Of a stretch of DNA of 64,000 bases, positions 42,823-52,389 are shown one piece after another; position 1 is the first letter of the stretch; the number at the start of each line of letters is the position of its first letter. Source of the stretch: Algimonas ampicilliniresistens (GTDB taxonomy: Bacteria > Pseudomonadota > Alphaproteobacteria > Caulobacterales > Maricaulaceae); assembly GCF_030159955.1 (NCBI RefSeq), contig NZ_BSNK01000002.1:868001-932000 (forward strand), read 5' to 3'. Both the position numbers and the translations under genes were made by a program. A model generated the notes under the pieces. That model made no database searches. It saw only the letters and a list, made by a program, of their open reading frames with translations, and was not told where the DNA came from.

Positions 42823-45099
42823 ATGAGCCTTACTCCAGACATAGTCACGACCCCGCCGAAATTAATGCGGGCCATCCGCGCTGCAATGGCCGGAACAGAG
42901 TCGGTTCAGGTCCGCTTGGATGACTTCGTATCGGCGATCAGTTCGTCGATGCGGGTGAATGTGGCGTCGATCTATCTCTTGCGAAAAGGCGATGAGTTGG
43001 AGCTTTCTGCCACGAAAGGCTTGAAGCGCTCTGCCGTGCATAAGACACGGATGAAGCCTGGTGAAGGTTTGGTCGGCCATGTTGCCTTGACGGCTCGTCC
43101 GCTTAATCTGGCCGATGCACCGTCCCATCCACTCTTCTCATACCGACCGGAGACGGGCGAGGATCCATACAAGTCTTTCCTCGGCGTGCCGATTTTGCGC
43201 GGTGGCCGCACGCTGGGTGTTCTTGTGGTTCAGTCCAAGGAAGACCGCATTTTTTCTGAAGATGAGGTCGAAGACCTACTGACCGTAGCGATGGTGCTGG
43301 CCGAAATTATCGTTGATGACGAACGGATCGGCGGCAAGAAGGCGGCCCTAAAAGGTATCCAACTCACCCAGATCAAGCCCGAGAGTTTGACTGGCAAAGC
43401 TTTCTCGCCGGGGCTCGCGCGCGGTCATGCTGTCTTGCACCGCCCGCCTGTCGCACCGGCTAATTTGCTAGCCGAGAATATCGCACAGGAAGAAATTCGT
43501 CTCGAAGACGCGATTGCTGAGCTTCGCCGTCATGTTGACGCTATGGTCTCTGGCGAAATTGCGGCTCTGACCCGGGCGTCCAAGGAAATTTACGAGGCCT
43601 ATCGCACCTTTGCCTATGACCGGAAATGGGTCGGTCGGTTACGCGAAGCGGTCCATTCAGGGCTGACAGCTGAGGCTGCCGTAGAGCGCGTGCGCAACGA
43701 ACATCGCGCTCGTCTGATGAAAGTGCGGGATCCCTATTTGCGGGCGCGGCTGCATGATCTCGAAGACCTCGCCAATCGCATGCTGCGTCTCTTAGCTGGT
43801 GAAAGCACCACGCCAGAAATTCCTGATGACGCTATTCTGTTTGCGCGCGAACTCGGCCCGGCTGAGTTGCTGGACTATGACCGCAAAAAACTGGCGGGGT
43901 TGGTTCTGGAAGAAGGATCGGCATCATCCCATACCGCCATCATCGCGCGCGCTCTGGGCTTGCCCCTGATTGGCCGGGTGAGCGGTGTGCTCGACCGGAT
44001 TGAGACCGGCGACGATGTCCTCGTGGATGCTGAAGACGGTAATATCCATCTTCGGCCGTTGGAATCGCAAGTTTCCGGCTTCCAGTTGCGGCTCAATATT
44101 CGCGGCGAGATGAGCCGGGCTTATGACCAGCTTCGGTTTAAAAAAGCGGTCACGCGGGACGGCATTGAGGTCGATCTGATGCTCAATGCCGGGTTGCTTG
44201 TCGATCTACCGCAGTTGGACTTGGCTGGCGCAGATGGCATTGGCCTTTTCCGGACAGAATTTCAGTTCATGGTCAGTGATTTCATGCCGCGGTTGGAACA
44301 ACAGACCGACCTCTACCGCAAGGCGATCTTGGCGGCAGGGGACCGACCTGTCACCTTCCGGACCCTTGATCTCGGGGGCGATAAGATCCTGCCCTATATC
44401 GACCCGGTGCCAGAGGAAAACCCAGCGATCGGCTGGCGCGCGATCCGCATTGGCTTGGATCGACCAGGCCTGATGCGCTATCAGCTTCGTGCCTTAGTGG
44501 CAGCGGGCGCAGGCCGACATTTACGTGTCATGTTCCCGATGGTGACGACGGTGGAGGAAATGGTCGCGTCGCGCGCTTTGTTTGACCGCGAGATCGAACG
44601 CGCCAAGACATTAGGTCGCGAACTGCCGGCCAAGGTCGAAGTGGGGGTGATGTTGGAAACGCCATCGCTGGCGTGGCAGGTCATCAGCGTGTGCGATCAT
44701 GCTGATTTTGTCAGTGTGGGCGCGAATGATCTTATGCAGTTCTTCTTTGCTGCTGACCGGGACAATGCTCGTGTGTCAGACCGTTATGATCCGCTCTCGC
44801 CTCCCGCTCTGTCGATCTTGAGTTTTATTGCGGAGAATTGTCGCCAAAATAATACGCCCGTCTCCGTGTGCGGAGAAATCGCTGGTCGACCGTTGGAAGC
44901 AGCCTGTCTTGTCGCCCTTGGCTTTCATACCTTGTCGATGTCGGCCACCGGGATCGGCCCTGTGAAGAGTACACTCATGGCACTTAATGCCGCCGAACTA
45001 CGAGAACTGATCCTGCCAAACATCAAGGTCACGTCGCGACTATCATCGCTACGCGAGACAGTGCGAAACTATTGTATCGACAATGGTGTTCCAGTTTAA
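42823..45099 (+). CDS. ptsP: Phosphoenolpyruvate-protein phosphotransferase of the nitrogen PTS (EI-Ntr)
   Basis: A 758-residue enzyme. An N-terminal GAF domain (about residues 15-165) senses small molecules such as glutamine. The EI part has the phospho-His swivel (GSASSHTAIIARALG, active His370) and a PEP-binding TIM barrel (GIGLFRTEFQFM, FRTLDLGGDKILPY, VSVGANDLMQFFFAADRDN, VCGEIAG). It starts the PEP to NPr to EIIA-Ntr relay that regulates nitrogen, potassium and stress responses. The end overlaps the open frame of the next gene, but that gene's real start is 47 nt downstream. Confidence 0.95.
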   Translation: MSLTPDIVTTPPKLMRAIRAAMAGTESVQVRLDDFVSAISSSMRVNVASIYLLRKGDELELSATKGLKRSAVHKTRMKPGEGLVGHVALTARPLNLADAPSHPLFSYRPETGEDPYKSFLGVPILRGGRTLGVLVVQSKEDRIFSEDEVEDLLTVAMVLAEIIVDDERIGGKKAALKGIQLTQIKPESLTGKAFSPGLARGHAVLHRPPVAPANLLAENIAQEEIRLEDAIAELRRHVDAMVSGEIAALTRASKEIYEAYRTFAYDRKWVGRLREAVHSGLTAEAAVERVRNEHRARLMKVRDPYLRARLHDLEDLANRMLRLLAGESTTPEIPDDAILFARELGPAELLDYDRKKLAGLVLEEGSASSHTAIIARALGLPLIGRVSGVLDRIETGDDVLVDAEDGNIHLRPLESQVSGFQLRLNIRGEMSRAYDQLRFKKAVTRDGIEVDLMLNAGLLVDLPQLDLAGADGIGLFRTEFQFMVSDFMPRLEQQTDLYRKAILAAGDRPVTFRTLDLGGDKILPYIDPVPEENPAIGWRAIRIGLDRPGLMRYQLRALVAAGAGRHLRVMFPMVTTVEEMVASRALFDREIERAKTLGRELPAKVEVGVMLETPSLAWQVISVCDHADFVSVGANDLMQFFFAADRDNARVSDRYDPLSPPALSILSFIAENCRQNNTPVSVCGEIAGRPLEAACLVALGFHTLSMSATGIGPVKSTLMALNAAELRELILPNIKVTSRLSSLRETVRNYCIDNGVPV

Positions 45100-45145
45100 G
45101 CAGGCCGATCTGAAACTTGCCGCACAATCCATGCGTAGAGACCTT

Positions 45146-45655
45146 ATGAAATATGCTCGTCTAATATCTGTATTCGCCCTTGTCCTAACTGCCTGCGGTA
45201 ATTCCAGCGACGTGAGCTCGGTCGAAAGTCCGACTGAAAGCTCGACTGCTGAAACGCAGATGGACCTTGTGAGCCTCGATCAACCCTCTAACATTCCATC
45301 GTCAATGGATGCTGACGGCAAAGTTCTGATTACGGTTGAGCGACTGGTGCCTGAATCCGCCGCCTGTCTGGTCATGATGTCTGTCGTCAACGGCACAGAC
45401 GAAACAGTGAATGCGGGCCTGTTCGCATTTAACGTCACAGGCAATGGCGAGACGGCAGGCGCGAATATGTTTCCGCAAACAGCCGAGGCGGGCGTGATAA
45501 AGACGGCGCAGATTGTCTTGCCGGGCGCGGATTGTAAAAATGCTAAGCAGATCGACGGCGGGCAGTTGAATTGCCGTCTGGTTGATTCTGGCGAAAGCTG
45601 CATGGACGTGACGGAGCTGCGCGACGGGATTGTCGATTTCACGGCTAATGATTGA
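45146..45655 (+). CDS. Predicted lipoprotein of unknown function
   Basis: A 169-residue protein. MKYARLISVFALVLTACGN is a clear lipoprotein signal with lipobox LTAC; I start at ATG 45146 for this reason, although the frame is open from 45083. The mature part begins with a Ser/Glu/Thr-rich linker and continues as a beta-rich domain with four Cys (AACLVMM, GADCKNA, LNCRLV, GESCMDV) that could form two disulfides in the periplasm. I do not recognise the domain. Confidence 0.7.
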   Translation: MKYARLISVFALVLTACGNSSDVSSVESPTESSTAETQMDLVSLDQPSNIPSSMDADGKVLITVERLVPESAACLVMMSVVNGTDETVNAGLFAFNVTGNGETAGANMFPQTAEAGVIKTAQIVLPGADCKNAKQIDGGQLNCRLVDSGESCMDVTELRDGIVDFTAND

Positions 45656-45660
45656 TCCGC

Positions 45661-46806
45661 ATGTCTGATGCGACGGCTGTGACGGCGCGCTTGCTGTCAC
45701 GAATATCGGAGGTTGAGGCTGAGGACTGGGACGCGTTGATCCCGTCTGGCAATCACCCGTTTTTGAGCCATCGCTTCCTGCACGCACTCGAAGCGTCAGG
45801 CTGCGCGACCGTGGAGACAGGTTGGGCCCCGCACCACGTCTGGGTTGAAGGCCCGGACCGCAGCGCTATTGCCGCCGCACCGCTTTATGCAAAAACGCAT
45901 TCGCAAGGCGAATATGTGTTCGATCACGGTTGGGCTGATGCGTTGGAGCGCGCGGGTATTCCTTATTATCCCAAGTTACAATGTTCGGTCCCGTTTACAC
46001 CCGCGACAGGGCCGCGCTTGCTGGCTCCCACGCGTGAAGGTCAGCTAGCTGCACTGGCGACGATGGTTCAGGCTTGCCAACAGCTTGATTGTTCGGGGGC
46101 ACATCTGACGTTTCTGTCTGAGTCGGATCGCAGCGTGTGTGATGAAGCCGGGTTTCTTCACCGCATGGATAGGCAGTTTCATTTCATCAATCGTGGCTAT
46201 CCGGATTTCGATGCGTTTCTCGCCAGCCTCGCGTCACGTAAGCGCAAAAACATCCGCAAAGAGCGGAAAGCCGCGCAAGACGGCGTGACGATCAAACGTC
46301 TCACTGGTGACGACCTTAAAGCTGAGCATTGGGACATTTTCTATCGCTGCTATCTCGATACGGGACGTCGAAAATGGGGAAACCCTTATCTAAACCGAGA
46401 GTTTTTCGCGCGCATTCATGAAACGATGGCGGATGATATCGTCTTGATCATGGCGTGGACGGACGGCGATCCCGTGGCCGCTGCACTTAACTTTATTGGT
46501 TCTAACGCGCTCTATGGCCGCAATTGGGGCGCGCTTGTGCATAAGCCCTTCCTGCATTTTGAGCTTTGTTATTATCAGGCGATCGAAGCGGCCCTTGAGC
46601 GAGGTTTGCCGCGCGTCGAAGCGGGCGCTCAGGGTGAGCATAAGCTCGCGCGGGGCTATGAGCCCGTGACCACTCATAGCGCCCATTATCTCGCGCATCC
46701 GGGCCTGCGAGACGCGGTCGGCGACTATTTGGAACGTGAACGTAACGCCGTCGATTTCGATGTCGCTGTGCTCGGGCGGCACACGCCGTTCAAAAAGAAC
46801 AACTGA
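45661..46806 (+). CDS. GNAT/FemAB-like N-acyltransferase (COG3146 type)
   Basis: About 381 residues. The sequence fits the peptidogalycan-biosynthesis/GNAT family: NHPFLSHRFLHALEASG and HPLY-like APLYAKTHSQGEYVFDHGWADA, then SRKRKNIRKERK, YRCYLDTGRRKWGNPYLNREFF and YGRNWGA with GAQGEHKLARGYEPVTTHSAHY. Members are thought to aminoacylate envelope precursors or modify small molecules; the substrate is unproven. ATG 45661 is preferred over TTG 45652; neither has a strong ribosome site. Confidence 0.75.
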   Translation: MSDATAVTARLLSRISEVEAEDWDALIPSGNHPFLSHRFLHALEASGCATVETGWAPHHVWVEGPDRSAIAAAPLYAKTHSQGEYVFDHGWADALERAGIPYYPKLQCSVPFTPATGPRLLAPTREGQLAALATMVQACQQLDCSGAHLTFLSESDRSVCDEAGFLHRMDRQFHFINRGYPDFDAFLASLASRKRKNIRKERKAAQDGVTIKRLTGDDLKAEHWDIFYRCYLDTGRRKWGNPYLNREFFARIHETMADDIVLIMAWTDGDPVAAALNFIGSNALYGRNWGALVHKPFLHFELCYYQAIEAALERGLPRVEAGAQGEHKLARGYEPVTTHSAHYLAHPGLRDAVGDYLERERNAVDFDVAVLGRHTPFKKNN

Positions 46807-46862
46807 TCGGAAACATTCTATGGTCGAGGCGTTGTTTTGAAACAACAATGAAGGACGATCCA

Positions 46863-47402
46863 ATGCAAGACTGGTTCATGATGGACCCGGACAAAATTAT
46901 CTGGGTTGCTCTCAGCGCCATACTCGGTGTGATAATACTCATCAGCTTCAACCGTATGTTCGGTTTGCGAAGCTTTTCCAAACTGAGCGGGTTTGACTTT
47001 GCGATCACGGTCGCATTCGGTTCGATCTTAGGCGGGGTGGTGATGTCCGAGAACCCGTCGGTTCTGCAAGGCGGCATCGCGCTGCTGGCGCTATTCGGCG
47101 TTCAATCTATTTTTGCCTTTATGCGCCGCAGGTCGGATCGTTTCGCGCGCCTTATCAACAATGATGCTCGGCTTGTTTATCGTAACGGCGAGTTCCTAGA
47201 GGACCAGATGAAGCGGGCGCAAATAACGCGGTCTGACATTGTTGCGAAAATGCGTGAAGCCAACGCCCTTCGGCTTGAGGATGTTCTCGCGGTTGTTGTG
47301 GAGACGACGGGCGATATCTCTGTTCTACACAAGACGGGTGATGATCGTAAAATCGACACGGTGCTGATGGAGGATGTGTTGGGGTGGTCCAACAAGGCCT
47401 GA
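46863..47402 (+). CDS. DUF421 (YetF-like) membrane protein
   Basis: A 179-residue protein with two or three N-terminal membrane helices (about 15-34, 44-65 and 72-90) and a soluble C-terminal YetF domain with ARLVYRNGEFLEDQMKRAQITRSDIVAKMREANALRLEDVLAVVVETTGDISV. The charged part likely lies in the cytoplasm. The function of the family is unknown. I use ATG 46863, which has AAGGA 8 nt upstream, and not ATG 46848. Confidence 0.82.
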   Translation: MQDWFMMDPDKIIWVALSAILGVIILISFNRMFGLRSFSKLSGFDFAITVAFGSILGGVVMSENPSVLQGGIALLALFGVQSIFAFMRRRSDRFARLINNDARLVYRNGEFLEDQMKRAQITRSDIVAKMREANALRLEDVLAVVVETTGDISVLHKTGDDRKIDTVLMEDVLGWSNKA

Positions 47403-47478
47403 AGCGTATCTCACAAGGGGTTTGCGGGGAATGGTTGATGGGGGTGGTTGATCGCAGTTTTTATCTTATAGAGGCCCC

Positions 47479-47913
47479 ATGTCCCTGCACGGTAATTACG
47501 ATCCTGAAAACGTCTTTGCGAAGATATTGCGCGGGGAAATTCCGGCAGCCGTGATCGCAGACGAAGGTCACGCCATTGCCATCATGGATGCTTTTCCACA
47601 GACGCGCGGCCATTGTCTCGTCATTCCCAAATCTCCATCGCGCAATCTTCTTGAGGTCTCGCCCAAGGACTTGGGTCGATTGTTTGGGCTAGTGCAACGG
47701 GTTGCCAAGGCCGTGGAAACGGCCTTGAAGCCAGATGGGATCATCATTTCGCAATTTAATGGTGAGCCGGCCGGGCAGACGGTCTTCCACACCCATGCTC
47801 ATATCATTCCTCGGTATAATCTGTCGGACATGTCCGAACATGCCCAAGGCAAGATGGCCGATAAAGATGAGCTTGATTCATTGGCAGAGCGCATTCGCGC
47901 CGCCCTCAATTAA
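47479..47913 (+). CDS. HIT-family nucleotide hydrolase/transferase
   Basis: A 144-residue protein of the Hint branch. FAKILRGEIPAAVI is the typical N-terminus, FPQTRGHCLVIPKSPSRNLLEV the central strand region, and QTVFHTHAHIIPR the histidine triad (HxHxHxx). Enzymes of this type cleave phosphoramidates such as AMP-lysine. It is a cytoplasmic single-domain protein, 14 nt upstream of the lipoprotein peptidase gene and perhaps co-transcribed with it. Confidence 0.9.
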   Translation: MSLHGNYDPENVFAKILRGEIPAAVIADEGHAIAIMDAFPQTRGHCLVIPKSPSRNLLEVSPKDLGRLFGLVQRVAKAVETALKPDGIIISQFNGEPAGQTVFHTHAHIIPRYNLSDMSEHAQGKMADKDELDSLAERIRAALN

Positions 47914-47927
47914 TCGGAGATATTTTC

Positions 47928-49613
47928 ATGAAACATTGGCTTCTCTTTGCCTCAGCCACCGTGCTTATGGCCTGCTCAGGCGCTTCCGAATCGGATGTTG
48001 CCGACACGACTGAAACCGAAGTGGTCGAAGTCCAGGCGCAGCCATTCTACGATGTAGAGGGCCAATATGCGAAGTTCGCTGAAATCCGGATGGACTCCGA
48101 CACGTCCTTTCTGACGGATAGCGAACGGGCCGTGGCCAATAAGTTGATGGAAGTGGGCCCGCTGCTGGACGAAATATTCCTATTACAACGCAACGCCGAT
48201 AATCGCGCCATCCGTACGCGCATTGCCTCGACAGGTGACGCGGATGCGCTTGCCATGTTTGATTTGCATTTTGCGCATTGTGACGGGCTGGAAGGTGACG
48301 CGCCGTTTGCCGACGGTCTGGGCGATTGCCCACTCGGGGGCGGCTTCTATCCGGCGGATATGAGCAAGGATGAGTTTGACGCGCATTTGGCGGTCAATCC
48401 TGACGACCGCGACGCGTTCACATCGGGCTACACCGTGATCCGTCGTAATGAAGACGGCGGCCTCTACGCCGTGCCTTATTCCGAGGCTTACGCTGACCAA
48501 CTCAAGCCAGCCACGCGCCTGTTGCGCGAAGCTGCTGCATTGAGTGAGGAGCCAACGCTCAAGCGTTTCTTGAGCTTGCGCGCGGATGCCTTCGAATCCG
48601 ATGATTACTTTGAATCCGAACTGGCTTGGATGGATCTGGAAGGTCCGATCGAAGTCGCGATCGGTCCTTACGAAGTCTATGATGACCAGCTATTTGGCTA
48701 CAAGACGGCGTATGAGATGTTTCTAACGCTCAAAGATCCGCAAGCTTCTGCCGCGCTAGACAAATACAAAGCCTACCTCCCGGACATGGAAGCTAACCTG
48801 CCCGTCGACGACCGCTACAAGAATACAACGCGTGGATTTGAAAGCCCAATTGCGGTGGTCGATCAAATCAAAGGCGGTGGCGATAATTCCAACGGCGTGC
48901 AGACCATTGCGTTTAACTTGCCGAATGATGAACGGGTGCGCGAAGCCAAAGGTGCGAAGAAAGTCATCCTGTCCAACGTGTTGGGCGCAAAATATGACCG
49001 TATCCTTGCGCCGATTGGCGAACGCGTTCTGGTCCCACAACAAGCTGAATTGACCGCCAAAAAATGGATGAGCAATAACACACTCTTCCACGAATTGTCA
49101 CACTCGCTCGGCCCTGGCAAAATCACGGTGAATGGACGTGAAACCGAAGTTCGACTTGAACTGAAAGAGCTTTATTCCGGGCTTGAGGAAGGCAAGGCCG
49201 ATGTGATGGGGGCCTATAACATCCTTTACATGATGGACCGGGGAGAGCTGGATCCAACGGATCGTAATGCGTTCTTGGCGACTTATTTTACTGGAAAATT
49301 CCGCTCTATGCGGTTCGGCGTGACAGCCGCCCATGCCAAAGGCGCGGCCTATCAATACCGCTATTACCGTGAAGTTGGCGCCGTCGAATGGTTGCCGGAA
49401 GTCGAGCGCTTCCGCATTGATTTCGACAAGTTGGCAGAAGCGATTAGCGACCTGACAGGTAAGGTCGTGATGTTACAAGGCGACGGCGATTATGATGCGG
49501 CGAAAACCTTCATGGACACTTACGCGGTCCTTGATGCTGAGGCCGAAATCATCCTTAGTAACCTCGATGACATCCCGTACGATATTCGGCCGGTCTACCC
49601 GAACAAAATCTAA
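47928..49613 (+). CDS. Lipoprotein zinc metallopeptidase, DPP III (M49)-like
   Basis: A 561-residue protein with a lipobox (VLMACS), so it is anchored in the envelope. The fold resembles dipeptidyl peptidase III: HELSHSLG near residue 389 as zinc motif and EEGKADVMGAYN about 50 residues later as the third ligand. Classical M49 enzymes have HEXXGH with an extra residue; here it is plain HEXXH. It probably trims peptides in the periplasm. Its stop codon shares a base with the next start codon (TAATG). Confidence 0.75.
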   Translation: MKHWLLFASATVLMACSGASESDVADTTETEVVEVQAQPFYDVEGQYAKFAEIRMDSDTSFLTDSERAVANKLMEVGPLLDEIFLLQRNADNRAIRTRIASTGDADALAMFDLHFAHCDGLEGDAPFADGLGDCPLGGGFYPADMSKDEFDAHLAVNPDDRDAFTSGYTVIRRNEDGGLYAVPYSEAYADQLKPATRLLREAAALSEEPTLKRFLSLRADAFESDDYFESELAWMDLEGPIEVAIGPYEVYDDQLFGYKTAYEMFLTLKDPQASAALDKYKAYLPDMEANLPVDDRYKNTTRGFESPIAVVDQIKGGGDNSNGVQTIAFNLPNDERVREAKGAKKVILSNVLGAKYDRILAPIGERVLVPQQAELTAKKWMSNNTLFHELSHSLGPGKITVNGRETEVRLELKELYSGLEEGKADVMGAYNILYMMDRGELDPTDRNAFLATYFTGKFRSMRFGVTAAHAKGAAYQYRYYREVGAVEWLPEVERFRIDFDKLAEAISDLTGKVVMLQGDGDYDAAKTFMDTYAVLDAEAEIILSNLDDIPYDIRPVYPNKI

Positions 49614-50155
49614 TGTCCGGCGTCACCCTAGCGGAACATCAGGCTGACTTACGACGGTCTTATTTAGGTGGTGGTCTCGGTGCAATTGTTTCGGGATTGG
49701 TCTGGTTGGCGGCTGCCATCACAGCATCCCGCGCCGGGATAGAGGTCGGTTACACCGCGCTCTTCTTTGGCGGTTTTCTGATATTCCCGCTCGCCACGTT
49801 GATCGGAAAACTGTTTTTCAAACGTCCGGCCGTTCGTGCCGACAATCCGGGCGGTGCGCTGGCGATGGAAACGCTGCCAGCAATGATCGGCGTACTGGTG
49901 ATCGGCTTCCTGCTGCTGAATGTGAAGCCGGATTGGGTGTTTCCGCTCGCAGCGATCGCTGTCGGCGCGCATTACTTTCCGTTTCGAACGGCATATGGCG
50001 ACAGGACTTATTGGGTACTGGGTGCGCTCATGATGGCGGTCGGTTTTGCCAGCCTTATGATGGGTTTGTTTGGCGGAATAATAACCGCCTATGCCATTGC
50101 CGTGATCGAAATTACGTTCGGTATTTGGCTCACGGGTTGCAATCGCAAGATCTAA
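49613..50155 (+). CDS. Multi-pass inner-membrane protein of unknown function
   Basis: A 180-residue protein with about six short membrane helices (near 20-40, 46-66, 86-104, 108-124, 132-150 and 153-172) and a cytoplasmic N-terminus. No enzymatic motif is visible; I do not recognise the family with certainty. It is translationally coupled to the DPP III-like gene, which suggests a shared role or only co-expression. Confidence 0.6.
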   Translation: MSGVTLAEHQADLRRSYLGGGLGAIVSGLVWLAAAITASRAGIEVGYTALFFGGFLIFPLATLIGKLFFKRPAVRADNPGGALAMETLPAMIGVLVIGFLLLNVKPDWVFPLAAIAVGAHYFPFRTAYGDRTYWVLGALMMAVGFASLMMGLFGGIITAYAIAVIEITFGIWLTGCNRKI

Positions 50156-50184
50156 AAAAGCCCGCCCTGATTGCTCAGGACGGG
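50154..50184 (-). terminator. Terminator of the small minus-strand membrane protein gene
   Basis: On the minus strand, CCCGTCCTGA-GCAA-TCAGGGCGGG with one mismatch is followed by C and six T. On the plus strand the same hairpin comes right after the stop codon of the multi-pass membrane protein gene but lacks a good T-run, so it serves the minus strand mainly. Confidence 0.8.
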
Positions 50185-50215
50185 TGTTAAATTTGTCGTC
50201 CGACTAAGCTGTTCG

Positions 50216-50371
50216 CTAGTTGGTATCAATATCGATCCCGCTTTCGCTGACATCGATCGACAGATCAGGTTCGTTGGATTCTTGAACCATAAAGAAGCCA
50301 ACCGCGATCACGGCGACGACAATCGCGCCGATGATGAAATACATTGCGTTTCCGCCGGATTTATTTGCCAT
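50216..50371 (-). CDS. Small single-pass membrane protein, 51 residues
   Basis: An unannotated-looking small gene with strong signals. AGGAGAG lies 6 nt before the ATG, the sequence starts MANKSGGNAMYF, a membrane helix covers residues 11-29 (YFIIGAIVVAVIAVGFFMV), and a very acidic tail follows (SNEPDLSIDVSESGIDIDT). Its own terminator lies 30 nt downstream. The acidic periplasmic or cytoplasmic tail and size suggest a regulatory or stabilising subunit. I recognise no family. Confidence 0.8.
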   Translation of the reverse strand: MANKSGGNAMYFIIGAIVVAVIAVGFFMVQESNEPDLSIDVSESGIDIDTN

Positions 50372-50438
50372 GAAGTCTCTCCTATGAATGGCTAAAGGCT
50401 AACACAGAGTGCGACAATCTGTTCCATCTTAATCAGAC

Positions 50439-52292
50439 TTAATTTCCAACCCAGATGGCACTGCTCCACGCACGGTCCTGTAAAGTCGTCAGCATTTTTG
50501 GACTAGGTGGCGTACCGGCGCGCAACGCGTCCCATGTACTCCAACGACATTTAGGTCGCTCAAGGACGCGTAAGTAATACGCCGCGCGTTCGCCGTCACG
50601 ACTGTCAGGGTCATCCCACAGGGCGGATAGTTCACCCGCTCCTGCGCCGCTTGACGCGCAGGTCGACAGATCGACTTCGCCTTCCGGCAAGGTGCAGCGA
50701 TGCGTGTTCGGATTAATCGGAGCGCCGTCGGCGCAGGCAACATCATAAATCATTTCCGACCCATCTTCGCGTAGAGCAATGATCTGCATCCGCTCTAATG
50801 GTTCGCCCTGTGGGTCAGCATAGCCCAGCGCCATGAGTGTTCCCGTCACATCCGTCTTAGTGCCCATCGGCACACCAGAAGCATAGGCACGCTCTAATAG
50901 GTCCGGTGCGGTTAGGTCCGTGATACTATAATCGCCCATGAACAACCGTACCCGGATGCGCGGGCCAGAGGTCGCAAAGGTTTCGCGCGCACGCATGGCA
51001 CTAAAGATGTCCTCGCGCGTATTGGCTTCAGCCCAAACCCCCGCCAAACCGGACGCCCCATATTGCGGAGCAGAAATCAGCTCCTCGTCGGCTTCAGTCT
51101 CGGCTGCCCATCCGGCTTTAAGGTCACTGGGTACGGACCGGCGCATCACATTGTCCATATCATGTGAAAATTTACCGAAATGATCTTCTTCGGACAGGGA
51201 CGGCGCGCCCAGATGAGTGTCAGAACTGCCAATAACACCAACTTCATAAGGATTGCTGACCCCACCAGCACCGAAGCCAAGTCCACGCGCGAGCGCGTTT
51301 CTCACAAAACTACCCGGGACGATGATGGAGGCTTCATTCGATCCGATAAGATTCCGATATTGTTCGAAATTGGCCCACTCATCATTGGGCGCGAGTTGCG
51401 GGTGAGTTTCTGATGTGCCTTTGAGCTGAGTAATTTCGACCAAGGGCTCGTTGCGCATGCGTTGTTCGACATACGGGGCGCCGATGGGCGATCCATCTGT
51501 CTGTGTCATCGCGAACATCATGCCATTACTGGCGTTACTATTGTGCGGAATTGTGAGTAGATCGTGACCCGTGTCGCGTTGGTTATCCATCCAGTCCCAC
51601 AGATCCTCCGGGTTGGTGCTATCCAATGTTGTGAACAGCCGATCAGGCGTTGTGTCTTTAAAAATCACATTGCGGTGGAGGTTGGCGGCACCCGTCTCTG
51701 TCGCTTGCATCATGGCTGTGTATTCATAACCTGCAAAAGTCGTGAATGTGCCAGGCGCATTGTGACGCTCCGCCGTCGCAACCGTGTCGGACCAGACACT
51801 GTCCATGTGATCCCGGTCATAGACATCCATGATGGGTTCGCCTGAAACGACGGTTGCGCCGACCCTGAGAAAATTGGCGCGGCGATCTTGTGCAAACAGA
51901 CCAAAAATCGACTTGGACGTTTCCGTTTTGGACAAGTCGGAACCGCGTCGTTGCATTTCTTTGATAATACCGAGATATTCGCCGTGATCCGTTACGGCGT
52001 AGAAGTCGAGCGGAGGACCAGAGAGGGTGATTGAAGTCCCGGCACCATTGTCGATCGTGGCCCCGCGCGCGAATGCATAAGCATCGTCCGGGGTAGCCCT
52101 TGTTCCAAGAATGTAGGCGTCGAAACTGTTGGCTGTATGAACATGTAAATCGCCGAACAGAGCCACTTTAGTGGGTGTGCGAGTGATTTCGGCGGCGGGC
52201 ACTGCGACGGGTGCGCTCGGTTCAGCATTGTCCGATGCAGCTCGACATCCGACCAACGCGATCAATGTTGCACTGAGCAATAGATGTTTCAT
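50439..52292 (-). CDS. DUF3604-family lipoprotein (PHP-like metallohydrolase)
   Basis: A 617-residue protein with a lipobox (ALVGC), so it is membrane-anchored outside the cytoplasm. The motifs FGDLHVHTANSFD and FYAVTDHGEYLG resemble the metal-binding start of PHP phosphoesterases. Later GVIGSSDTHLGAPSLSE and FATSGPRIRVRLF are typical of DUF3604. Substrates are unknown; similar genes often lie near sulfatases or desaturases. GAGGAG precedes the ATG. It follows ilvA on the same strand with no terminator seen between. Confidence 0.85.
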   Translation of the reverse strand: MKHLLLSATLIALVGCRAASDNAEPSAPVAVPAAEITRTPTKVALFGDLHVHTANSFDAYILGTRATPDDAYAFARGATIDNGAGTSITLSGPPLDFYAVTDHGEYLGIIKEMQRRGSDLSKTETSKSIFGLFAQDRRANFLRVGATVVSGEPIMDVYDRDHMDSVWSDTVATAERHNAPGTFTTFAGYEYTAMMQATETGAANLHRNVIFKDTTPDRLFTTLDSTNPEDLWDWMDNQRDTGHDLLTIPHNSNASNGMMFAMTQTDGSPIGAPYVEQRMRNEPLVEITQLKGTSETHPQLAPNDEWANFEQYRNLIGSNEASIIVPGSFVRNALARGLGFGAGGVSNPYEVGVIGSSDTHLGAPSLSEEDHFGKFSHDMDNVMRRSVPSDLKAGWAAETEADEELISAPQYGASGLAGVWAEANTREDIFSAMRARETFATSGPRIRVRLFMGDYSITDLTAPDLLERAYASGVPMGTKTDVTGTLMALGYADPQGEPLERMQIIALREDGSEMIYDVACADGAPINPNTHRCTLPEGEVDLSTCASSGAGAGELSALWDDPDSRDGERAAYYLRVLERPKCRWSTWDALRAGTPPSPKMLTTLQDRAWSSAIWVGN

Positions 52293-52307
52293 GCCGACTC
52301 CTCATCT

Positions 52308-52322
52308 TTCAATTAAATTGAA
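52308..52322. promoter_or_regulatory. Perfect A/T-rich palindrome in the DUF3604 upstream region
   Basis: TTCAATT-A-AATTGAA is a perfect 7+1+7 palindrome 16 bp upstream of the start codon, next to the Shine-Dalgarno (52297-52302). It may be an operator or a small leader hairpin. Confidence 0.35.
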
Positions 52323-52389
52323 GATTGCGCAGCGTCAAAACGGGCTCCAACTTATCAGGGAGTGGATATGAGGCGGTTGGTTCGGCTGG

